This document shows, piece by piece, positions 10,672-20,500 of a stretch of DNA of 64,000 nucleotides. This DNA comes from Cylindrotheca closterium (taxonomy: Eukaryota > Bacillariophyta > Bacillariophyceae > Bacillariales > Bacillariaceae). A program made the position numbers and the translations under genes. The number at the start of each line of letters is the position of its first letter. Within the stretch, counting starts at the first letter, position 1. The DNA lies in the NCBI GenBank assembly GCA_933822405.4, contig CAKOGP040002202.1:1-64000 (forward strand), in the 5' to 3' direction. The notes beneath the pieces were generated by a model, which saw only the letters and a program-made list of their open reading frames with translations, was not told the origin of the DNA and did no database searches.

Positions 10672-11853
10672 TTGAAGGGTACAATGTCGAATAGAAGAAT
10701 CGGAGTGACGAACATGGCGAGAGATATTAGAGCAATACCAATCAATCGTACTTGCAATGATGCTGTCAGCATTAGTATGTGCGGTGGCGAAAGGAATGAA
10801 TCCAATCCATCTTGGATGGGATGGGTGGATTATGCCATCCATGCACCTCCTGATGGTCCCATTCCAGAGGATTGGCCTTCTGTAAACGAAATGAAAGTCC
10901 TTCTAAAGGCTACTGGTGAACAATGGGACAAGGGCGGTCTGGAATCACCATCCAAAGACGGGTACCTTCTGCCGCCTGGGTATGGCGACAGCGATGATGA
11001 GACTGCAGATGAGGCTATACGCCGACTTTGTGGAGACTGGCGTCGAATTCTGAGGAATGCTAGGGAAAGGGATCAACCGGACATGTACCCGTCTGCCGAA
11101 TCTGATCTTCAAGAATTGTAAGGTTTGTTTTGTTTGTTCGGTCGACAGTAGACGAAGCTGGCAATGACCTTGCTTCAGTTTACACTCAGCGTCATGGATA
11201 TGTGGAGGCTTTGGATATCGATCTCGTCCCTCAATCAGATTTTCCCATACTAATCCATTCTCTCAGTCTGTCGACAGGAAAGTCAGGATGCAATCATGAG
11301 GGGGCACCGATGCCACTAAAGATTCAGGTGGTAATTTTGCCTAAGAATCGAGTGTTTGGTGCCCATGCTCATCCAACCATAGAACTGGAATTGACTCTCC
11401 GGGGTGCCCTAAGAGAAGTACGCCTAGTGACAAATGGTACGTATTCTGCCAATGAAGAGAGACCACACGACCCCATCCGTGTTGCTAAACCATGCGTTTG
11501 CAGATGCATCAAAGCCTCTCTCAGTCCCTCACCGTGGGCCTTGGGAACTACGACCTGAAGGTAAGACAATGGTGGGCCCAAACTTTGCCGACAGTGGAGA
11601 TCTTCGTTATGCCAACCTGCCGAATGGAGCACAATGGAAACACATGGAACCAGTCTGGGCCGGGAAATATCTGTTCAATGAGGTTGGCTCCGTTCATAAG
11701 TCGTATACGGGGCCTGAAGATGGTGCATTCATGGTACTGTGGGGAGGCATCCATGCCACTATGTCAGCAAACGACGAAGGAAGTGCCATTCCTAATTCTG
11801 ATTTTCTGAACCTCGATCATATTACGAATGCAAATGGTGAACCGAAGCAATAG
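10672..11853 (+). CDS. Cupin-domain protein; first exon junction unresolved
   Basis: Three coding blocks. Block 1 (10672 to about 11117) encodes a hydrophilic region ending ...PSAESDLQEL. Block 2 (about 11149-11436) encodes VVILPKNRVFGAHAHPTIELEL, whose HxHP..E pattern suits a cupin metal site. Block 3 (11504-11853) contains NEVGSVHKSYTG and MVLWGGIHA, resembling the second cupin motif. The junction of blocks 2 and 3 is a clean GT-AG intron (phase 1). The first junction is not: the only good donor (GTAAGG at 11118) is phase 2, while nearby acceptors (11148, 11151, 11157, 11178) all need phase 1, and the gap would be only about 31 bases. Either a distant or weak donor is used, or there is a frameshift. 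Start could also be ATG 10684. Enzymatic activity is unknown. Confidence 0.6.
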
Positions 11854-11883
11854 ATACAAGTTATCAAAGGTATTTTTAGTAAT

Positions 11884-14229
11884 TTACATAGATGCGGATG
11901 TACGAATGCTTCCGATGAATACCTTCTTGAATTCATCGAATGTCACATGGCCACTTTTCGTAAGGTCCAATACTCCAAGCACTTCCAGAATTTCAGCGTC
12001 GGTGATTTGTGGATTCCATTCTTTCATTAGCTTCCCGATCGAATCCTTGTCTAGAACTCCTTTTTTGTCAGAGTCCACTATTTGGAAGGCTTCTTCTGGT
12101 TTGTCATACGGGAATTCCTTCTTGAGTCGCCCGACAATGGCTTTCTTGAGTTCTCGTCGGAGTTGCAAATCTCGGATCGAATTCCTTACATTCTCGGACT
12201 CCGAATACAGTTTTCGGAAACTCTTTCCCGGAAGGGCTTGGGCAATACAGCCATCTTTGTCTACACAGACTGCATTGCAATTCCTTGATTGACCTGTGAG
12301 TACGGAATGTTCCCCGAAAACATTGCCAGGAGTGACGGACATGACCTGGATTCCATGGACAGTCAGATCGACCCTGCCGGTTTCCAATATGTACATTGAG
12401 TCTGTATCTCCTGTATCATCTTCTTCAAAGAAGCATTGGCCTTTGTCTCGCTCTGTTGGCTCCATATCCTGTTGAAACCGTAAGATGGTCTTGGCCCGAT
12501 TTCGCTTGCGAATCTTATCCTTTTCCTTCAGAGTCAAATAGAGCCCAGTGTCAGCTGACTCGATGTACTTTTCAAAGTACTCTCTATTAATCTCCATAGC
12601 ATGGACAGGTGTCGTGCACCGGACGGTTGCTGATCTTCTTCCTGTTGGATGGAGTAAGGCACCTTCTCCGAAAAAGTCACCTTGACTTCGCGTAGCCCAG
12701 GATCCGTCCGCTGTTTCTACTTCAATAGTTCCCGAATCGATGAAATACATGTGGTGCCCTTTGCTTCCTTCGCGGTACACTACATGGCCCGCTGGAAAAT
12801 ACTTGTTCTTCATGTTGTCGGACAAGAGATTCTGAAAGTCGGAGAGATTTATTTGCGGACCACCTTCCTCAGAGTCCAAATTAGGATCGAATTCATTGAT
12901 ATTCAGCGCCTTGAAAGATCTTTCTACCAGGCTTGTCTTTCGAAGCACAGCGTGATCATGAGAGTCTGAAAACTTGATGGCATCAGAAAAGAACCTTGCC
13001 TGAAGTTTCGTTTTGATGTGGCGGAATCTGGATAGCTTCTTGTCCGAACCAGCAATGATTGCTGTGGTGGCTGTTTCACCTCTGACCCACGGATGCTGCA
13101 GCATTTGAAATGCCGTCAGCCGTCTCCTTGGGTTCCGATGCATCAGTTTGGAAATCAAATCTTTTGCACTATCGGAGACGTGTCCCGTAATTTCGGGATC
13201 ATTGATGGGAATTTTGTAGGCGGAATCCTTGATTCGCGTCTCGATTTCTTCATCCGATGCACTTCCTTCTATATCGTACGGATGCGCACCAGTGAGCATG
13301 ATGAATAGAATCACCCCCAATCCCCACATGTCCGCAGATGCTTGAATAGGAACAGTCTTAAGAATTGATTCCGGTGGACAGTAGGCTGGTGTTGGGGCAC
13401 CATAGACAGGTTTCACCTCTACATCATCGAAGTCGTTTGTGGGGTTCGTTATTTGTGAGCATCCAAAGTCTGCCAACTTGACCAAGGCGTCGTCTCGCCG
13501 AGTGGTTGTCAGCAAGATATTTTCCGGCTTGAGATCAGCATGGACCACTCCAATACCATGCAAGAAATTGAGAGCACTGGCAACTTCTCTCACTATGCGA
13601 GCGGCGTCCATTTCCGAATAAGCACCATTATCGATCAAGTGATCAAAGAGTTCGCCCCCTCCGATGTAATCTAGTAGGACGTAATAGGAGTCTTTGGAAT
13701 CAAAGTGTTCTCGCAAGGAGCAGAGATGTGGATGTCCTCCTTTGCTTCGAATATACAACATGGCCCTCATCTCCTGCTGAAAGTTGACTGAATTTGTGTG
13801 TTTTTTTGGAATTTCCTTAAGTGCCACATCCTCGTTCGTGGCCTTGGAATTTGCAAGATATACGCTACCATACGCTCCTTTCCCTAACACTTTGCTCTTG
13901 TGCCATGTGTACTTTGATGAGAGTTCTGCTTTCGTCGAGAATTGTTCCATTTGTCGAACGGTTCTCTTCCGCTGGATGGCTGCTCGGTTCTTCGTGACAC
14001 CAAAGGTAGGTTCACAGCCTGAAACCATTGGGGTGGGAAATGAAGGCACGAATCTGGAGATGAGTCCACTGGCGGGATCGGAACTGACGAATTGTCTGAA
14101 TGATGAGGACTTCTTCCTTTCTTCAACATCGTTTTTCTCAGCTGTGCGTACAATTACCAAAGTAGAAGCAACTCCTGTCACGAGAGCTGCAGCCCATCGA
14201 CTGTATTGCTTTAGAGGTAGGTTTGCCAT
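11884..14229 (-). CDS. Protein kinase with two cyclic-nucleotide-binding domains and C-terminal EF-hands
   Basis: Intronless, 781 residues. A hydrophobic segment (about 12-28) near the N-terminus may anchor it to a membrane. The kinase domain spans about 110-385: GKGAYGSVYLA glycine loop, ALKEI lysine, HADLKPEN catalytic loop (Arg of HRD replaced by Ala), ADFG and PPES in place of APE. Two cNMP-binding folds follow: the first (about 460-570) has FFGEGALLHPTGRRSAT, a near-canonical phosphate-binding cassette with the key Arg; the second (about 600-690) has the degenerate FGEHSVLTGQSRNCNA. Two EF-hand-like segments close the protein (VDSDKKGVLDKDS and LDLTKSGHVTFDEF). The order resembles a PKG-CDPK hybrid. 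It is convergent with the cupin gene, 30 bases apart. Ca2+ and cNMP responsiveness is inferred. Confidence 0.85.
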   Translation of the reverse strand: MANLPLKQYSRWAAALVTGVASTLVIVRTAEKNDVEERKKSSSFRQFVSSDPASGLISRFVPSFPTPMVSGCEPTFGVTKNRAAIQRKRTVRQMEQFSTKAELSSKYTWHKSKVLGKGAYGSVYLANSKATNEDVALKEIPKKHTNSVNFQQEMRAMLYIRSKGGHPHLCSLREHFDSKDSYYVLLDYIGGGELFDHLIDNGAYSEMDAARIVREVASALNFLHGIGVVHADLKPENILLTTTRRDDALVKLADFGCSQITNPTNDFDDVEVKPVYGAPTPAYCPPESILKTVPIQASADMWGLGVILFIMLTGAHPYDIEGSASDEEIETRIKDSAYKIPINDPEITGHVSDSAKDLISKLMHRNPRRRLTAFQMLQHPWVRGETATTAIIAGSDKKLSRFRHIKTKLQARFFSDAIKFSDSHDHAVLRKTSLVERSFKALNINEFDPNLDSEEGGPQINLSDFQNLLSDNMKNKYFPAGHVVYREGSKGHHMYFIDSGTIEVETADGSWATRSQGDFFGEGALLHPTGRRSATVRCTTPVHAMEINREYFEKYIESADTGLYLTLKEKDKIRKRNRAKTILRFQQDMEPTERDKGQCFFEEDDTGDTDSMYILETGRVDLTVHGIQVMSVTPGNVFGEHSVLTGQSRNCNAVCVDKDGCIAQALPGKSFRKLYSESENVRNSIRDLQLRRELKKAIVGRLKKEFPYDKPEEAFQIVDSDKKGVLDKDSIGKLMKEWNPQITDAEILEVLGVLDLTKSGHVTFDEFKKVFIGSIRTSASM

Positions 14230-14563
14230 GCTGATGCAGTATTATTCAGGTTGATTAATGAGTTATTATTCTGGTTGTGATTGGAGGCATCAACAAAAAC
14301 TCGTCAGTATCCGGCATAGTATCAGAAGTCACAATACCGCGCAGAGTTTGCGCGACGTGGCTCCACGTGCAATGACACGTGCGTGGATACCAGAGCCGCG
14401 CACGATTGAAGGAGATGGCGTAGTCCTTCATCGTATGACCTCTCATTTGCCAAAGTTCAATTCATCATGCTGTACGGTGTACGGTACTACGTTACACCGA
14501 CACCACGAACAGTTTAGTATTGCAAAAGCTAGACACATAGCTATGTAGTTTTACCCCTTTATA
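14230..14563. other. Intergenic upstream of the kinase, with two CACGTG sites
   Basis: In these 334 bases CACGTG (G-box/E-box) occurs at 14364-14369 and 14376-14381, 12 bases apart and about 140 bases upstream of the kinase ATG. Such hexamers bind bHLH or bZIP factors in other eukaryotes; use here is not shown. Confidence 0.4.
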
Positions 14564-17500
14564 CTACATGCTTTTTCCAGCCAAAACCCCGTCGGCAGAT
14601 TCATAGCTCAGCATGCCCACGCGCTTCTTTTGTTTCATCTTTTCTCTCCTTTTCCTTCTTCGTTCCTTCCCATCCAAGCTAAGTCGCTCTGTGAACTGCG
14701 AAACCAACCTTGGTATTTGTTCGCTGATTCGCCGTGGATTCCCAGCCGTGTTTTGCCCTTTGGGTTTTTCAGTAGGGTTTGACTTGATCGAGAGGGAATT
14801 ATCATCATCAGATAAAACGGCAACCTGACCAGCAAAGTTCACAGAAGAGACAGGAGCAAAAATCTGATTTGATCTCGGACCCTTGGATAAAACACTATCA
14901 TCGTAATCATACGAGGCATCTTGATCTTCTTTGGCTGCAGAGATAGCAGCACCACTCTTCCTGACATTATTACCAGTTGCTTTCTCTTTGACTTCTTTTC
15001 TTTTGAAGAGTTGAAATGCTTTGGAGATGCCGCTGGTAATGTCTTTATCTTTCTGTGCATCGCCATTTTCTTGGGCATCTTGTGGGATATGAGCAGCTTT
15101 GATACTTTTGTTTTCGCCACCATCTTTGACAATCGGCACTACGCCGCTTTTGCCGTTGGTGACTCCGACGGTTGGCGAATCGACCCTGTCTTGCTTCTCT
15201 TGAGTGGCGCTGGCATCATTTTGTTCCCTGTCAATCTCCTTCCTTTCTTCGATAGGCTGATCCAAGTCGACTGTTACGTTGGAGATTGCATCTCCACCGT
15301 TCTGCTCATCATGCTTGTCTTCCTTCTCTAGAATGGCGCTGCCAACATTTGGTTGCACTTCGTTCTCAATTCCTTCTTTGACAGGTTCCTCCAAGTCCAC
15401 TGTTTCGCTGGATATGGCATCTCCATCGTTCAAGGCATTGTCAGCGCTGCCCTCATTTCGCTCTTGTACTTCCTTGTTCATGTCAAAGACGATTGCCTCG
15501 TCCGATTTTTTCTCGGTGATATCATTTTCTTCTTCAATAGGTTTGATTGCGTTGCCAATTTCGTCAGCTGTTTGTCTATCATTCAGACCCACCCACATGT
15601 CTTCATCCAATTCAATTATGCTGCCAGTTTCTTTGTCAATAAATCGTGCTCCATCATAGGTAATGCCCATTTCTGAAACACCCGAAAATGTTGCGAGTTC
15701 GTTCGCATACACAAAGTCCTGTGGCGCTGACCCAGGAACTGATGGTAGAGCATCGTCAATATTCTCGTTGCGAATGATTTTGGGCGGCTGATTCGGCTTC
15801 TCGAACCACCTATTTCCCTTCATCCAATCATCAATGTTGCTTGATGATAGCGCTGACAACCGTAGCTTCATGATTGATTTGCCATTCATAGTTTTCAAGT
15901 CAAAATCTTCCTTTTTTGATGTATCTGCAACATGCTCCCATTTGACTCTCGCAAAGGTAGCACCTCCAGCACTTGGATCGTTTGCAGCAGCCGCACTCGC
16001 GTAGTACATGACGGTGCCCATTTTGTCCAATACAAAGTAGCGGTCATTCCATAGCTGTTTGTGCTTTCGACTTTGCTTTTGCAACCAGCCTTCGTGAACA
16101 ACAGAGTTATTCTCATGCTGTTTTGTACCAAACCAATCGTCTACTGTGCAAATGGTAAGATCTGACAGTCGGAGTTGCATGATGGGTTCTCCTTGCTGTG
16201 TATGCAACTCAAAAGTGTCTTCGCTCCCCTCTTCAGGCTTCTGAAACTTAATTGCATGAAAGGCACAGCCACCATTTCTTGGATCATTCAAGTCGGAAGC
16301 ATTCCGAAAGTAGATGACTGTACCATCCTTATACGACACAAAGTAGCGGTTCTTCCACAATGATTTCTTGTTGAATCTTCGCTTTTGCAGCCAGCCTTCA
16401 AAAATGACCTCGACATTTTGTGGCGCATTCGGATAGTGAGAAGGATCACGATGATTCACTCCTGGAGAAGCAATCAATTCGTGCCTCGATTTCTTCAGTT
16501 CATCCTTTAGGAGGGCGACTTCATCCGAAAGCTTTTTGTATTCCTGTAATGAAATGCTTTCAGCTGAGCCAACAACCATTGATTTCTTCAGTTCTTCTTT
16601 CAATACTTCCACTTCCTTGGATACCGCATTATATTCCATCACAGATACGGTTTCCTCATCACCATTCGGGCCTGAAGCCAGGGGGACACTTTTTAGCTTA
16701 TGAGACGAAGAAACAGACCTCTTGTTACTGACATGAGGAGTCTCCAACTCATCATTCAACCCTGTAGACACATCATTCAAAACTGTTGACTCGTCATTCA
16801 AAACTGTAACGTAGTCGTGATGAGGAATAGGAGTTTGTGCAGTACTTGTACTCTGCCAATCTTCCATTTTGTTATCAGGGTCAAAGAAAGGGTGGCGCAG
16901 TACCTCCTTCATAGATGGGCGCATTGACTGGTCTCTCTGCAGAAGATATCGTAGCAGATCTTGCGTTGCATCATCTTCAATATGTTGTGCCAATGATGAT
17001 TCCAAATCAATATCATTCCAATCCCATAGCCTTCGGAGGGAGTCACCATCTTCTATAGAATCTCGATAGTTCACTTTGAATAATGGGTGGCCAGTGCAGC
17101 ATGCGTAGACAAGAACACCGAACGACCATGCATCCGCAGAAGCGGAAGCTGGAAGCAACTCGTATGGTAATCCTTCAGTTCTGGGAACAAACGAGCTTCC
17201 TTTTCTACCTTTGTCTGTAAGGTAGGCTTTAGTGACGCACCAAAGTTTTGTTGGCATGTGACTGATCTTGGGAGCTCGGCTTTCTTTGGTTTTGGCGCTT
17301 GCATTTCGATAGTAGTCTTTAAGTTGCTCGCAACCGCTGCTGTCGAGGATACCGTGGATCATCTCCGGGGGGAGAACGCCCGAGGACGCTTTCAAACCCA
17401 ACGGTTCTGATCCGCTCCTTGCAGATGCTGCCATATCCGTAAGCTTGACATGTCCGTTCTGTCGCACAATCTTTGACATTCTCAAATTGCCATGGACAAC

Positions 17501-20500
17501 TCCATTGTCATGTAGATGCGAGAGCGCTTTTGCAACCTCGTGCAAGAGTGATTTTACTTCAAGTCCAGTTGGTTTCTCAAAGCGATAGATTGCCTCTAAA
17601 TTCCGATTGCCATGGGGAAGTACAATCAGATGGCAGTAGTCAGAGGGCGATTCGTCATTACTAAGGTGAGCCCCCAGAAAACCAGGAAGAGCGTCTGCCA
17701 TTCCTGGTGTATCACGTTTGTCGTGATGTCGAAGAATCCGCAAGACATGCCTTCGGTCAAGATCCAAAGCATTTCTGTCGAGCTCCCGTTGGTACTGGTC
17801 CTCATACCGCAGAAACTTCAGCATGACTTTGCGTCCAAACTTTTCCGTGCAAAATGATAGAAATTGTTCCTTTGAAATCTCCCCTTGCTTCTTGTGGTCG
17901 ATTTGCCGAAAATACTCCTCGCTTACTGCGAAAGAATTCTCCATCGGTATCAGCAGCAGGTCTTCCAGAGCGCGGCAAAACAATTCATCGTCTAATGTTT
18001 CTGCTAGAGACCACCGGTCAAAGCCTTCTGCATAGCACTCTTCCATCTCGTAATCCACTGCTTCTATCACGATGGCATTGTCCGACTTGCATACAACAGC
18101 TTCTTCCTGCAGGCTGTACCGGCCAAGGAACGAGAGCCGCTCTTGAAATGCTTGTAGAACAGGTGGTTTGGCAACTTTCAAAGCTGAGTTTCCAGAGAAA
18201 TCCTTCGCAGTTGCCAGCCTCTGGACAGTTTCAACACTCGCTGCTTGTAAGTAATCATACAATGATTCGGCACTCTGATTATCCAGGTGATGGGACAGAA
18301 ACTGTACAAATCCATTATCTTTCGCCTGGTTTGGGAACTTCGCTATAGCATCCAGCTCGACTAGCATGTATGCTGACTTGATTTCATCAAGAAGTTGGAG
18401 TTCATCTTCATTGCCCGACACGAGCTTTGAGGCATCCAGCGGAGCTTCAGAGTACATTTCCATAAGGCTAGCCATCTTTAGCTTCTCACCAACTTCATCC
18501 TCATACTGCACACGAATGTGCATCGCCAATGGCAAGTTATCGGGACCGGACAGATCAATCCACTCCAAATTGATACACTGCTCGAAGGCATTTTCTCCCA
18601 AGGTGTTCAGACCAGATGGCAACGTGATGTTGACCAGAGACTTGCAGGACATGAACGCTTCTTGACCAATCACTTTCAGGAGGTCGTTAAGTTGAACCTG
18701 CTGCAATTTAGTGCAAGCGTAAAAGGCAGAGTCACCAATCACCTGCACATTTTCAGACATAGCAATGGTCCGTAGCGCGGTACACGCTTCAAACGCTTCA
18801 TCTCCGATAACTTCCAAATTGGTATTCAGAGATACCTTTCCAAGACTCGAGCACCCGAGGAAAGCTGCCCTTTCGATGATTCTGACGTTTCTCGGTAGGC
18901 TGATTTCAGTCAATGCTTCTGAATAGTAGAAGGCTTCTTCCCCGATTGAGGTCAAGCTGAGCGCCTCAGTGAGACCAACCTCCTGCAATTTCTCACATTG
19001 GACAAAGGCCTCTTTTGGCAGGTTTTCCACAGAGGTCCCTACGCGAACTTGTTTCATATCGGCCGGAACCATTTCGCCGGCACCTCCATTGTAGACATAG
19101 TATCCTGAAAAGTTGAGAGCAGCCCCGTCCACCAGGGTCAAGGTTCTGGGAGGGTGAACCGAAGTCAACGATTTACATCCAAAGAAAGCCTTTTCCCCGA
19201 TCGACTGCAACGGTGTCGAGGACAGATTGACGTCTCGCAAGTTGCCACATCGATAGAAAGCATGTTTCTCAATTGTCTTGAGGTTGTTGGCATTTCGAAA
19301 GTCCACCTGCAACAGTTGGTGTCGATACATAAACGTCTTCTTCGGGATGGTTTCGCAATAGTCGCTGACTCTAACGTGGGTGACGTCTTCCGGAACAACA
19401 AACTGACCGCCGTCTTCGCCAGTGTAGACAAAAACCTTTGGATCCGCGCTTTTGGGATACGGGTTCAACTTGAAGCAGCCATAAAGAGCATTTCTGTCTA
19501 TCCGATCAAACTCTTCAGGTAGACCAAGCTCGAGCAACGACTTACAGCCATAAAAGGCGTACTTTTCGATTCGTTGCAACGTTTCGGGACTCGCAAAGCT
19601 AGCCTTTCGCAACCCAATACATCCCAAAAAGGCTTCCTTGGCAATTACCTCGAGGTGCAGTGGGAAATGCATTTCCGTCAGGGCCTCGCATTTGTAGAAG
19701 GAAGCTTCTCCGATGGACTGTACTTGCGAGTCGGGTGGAAAGCTGACGGATTTCAATTGCTGGCAACTCTCAAAGGCTGCAGCTGGAATAGTGTTGGCTT
19801 CAGCAGCAATTTCGATACTCTCAACGTTGGGAGGAATCATGGCAATTGGTTGCTCTTTTTCTTCCTCTTCGTTGTTGGCCTCAGCTTCCTCTTCTTCTCC
19901 GTCCTCTTCGTCCTCCTCTCCTGAAGCTTCCTCGTCCTCTTCTTCGACTGGTTTGCTCTTCGCTTCAGCAGCAATTTCGATATCATCAACATTAGAAGCA
20001 ATCTCGGCCTTTGAATGTTCCTTTTCTTCCCCTTCTTTATCGACAGTGGATTCTGCTTCATCTTCGGAGCTTTCTTCTTCGGCTGGATTGCTCTTGGTTT
20101 CAGCAGGAATTTCGATATTATCAACATTAGAAGGAATCATGGCCTTTGGTTGCTCCTTTCCTTCCTCTTCTTTATCGACAGTGGCTTCTGCTTCATCTTC
20201 AGCAGTAATTTCGATACTATCAACGTTGGAAGAAATCGTAGCCTTTGAATGCTCCTGTTCTTCCTCTTCTTTGTCGACCTCGCCTTTTTCTTCTTCTTCG
20301 ACTAGATTGCTTTTGGCTTCAGCAGTGATTTCGATACTATCAACGTTGGAAGGAATCATGGCCTTTGAATGTTCCTGTTCTTCCTCTTGTTTGTCGGCCT
20401 CACCATTTTCGTCTTCGTCTTCGTCTTCCTCTTCTTCTTCGGGTGGATTGCTCTTGGCTCCGACAGGAATTTCGATACCATCAATGTTGGAAGGAATGGT

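Noticed and set aside
11118..11148. 31-base mini-intron in the cupin gene
   Set aside because: The phases do not match and it is far shorter than the other introns here (about 67-130 bases).
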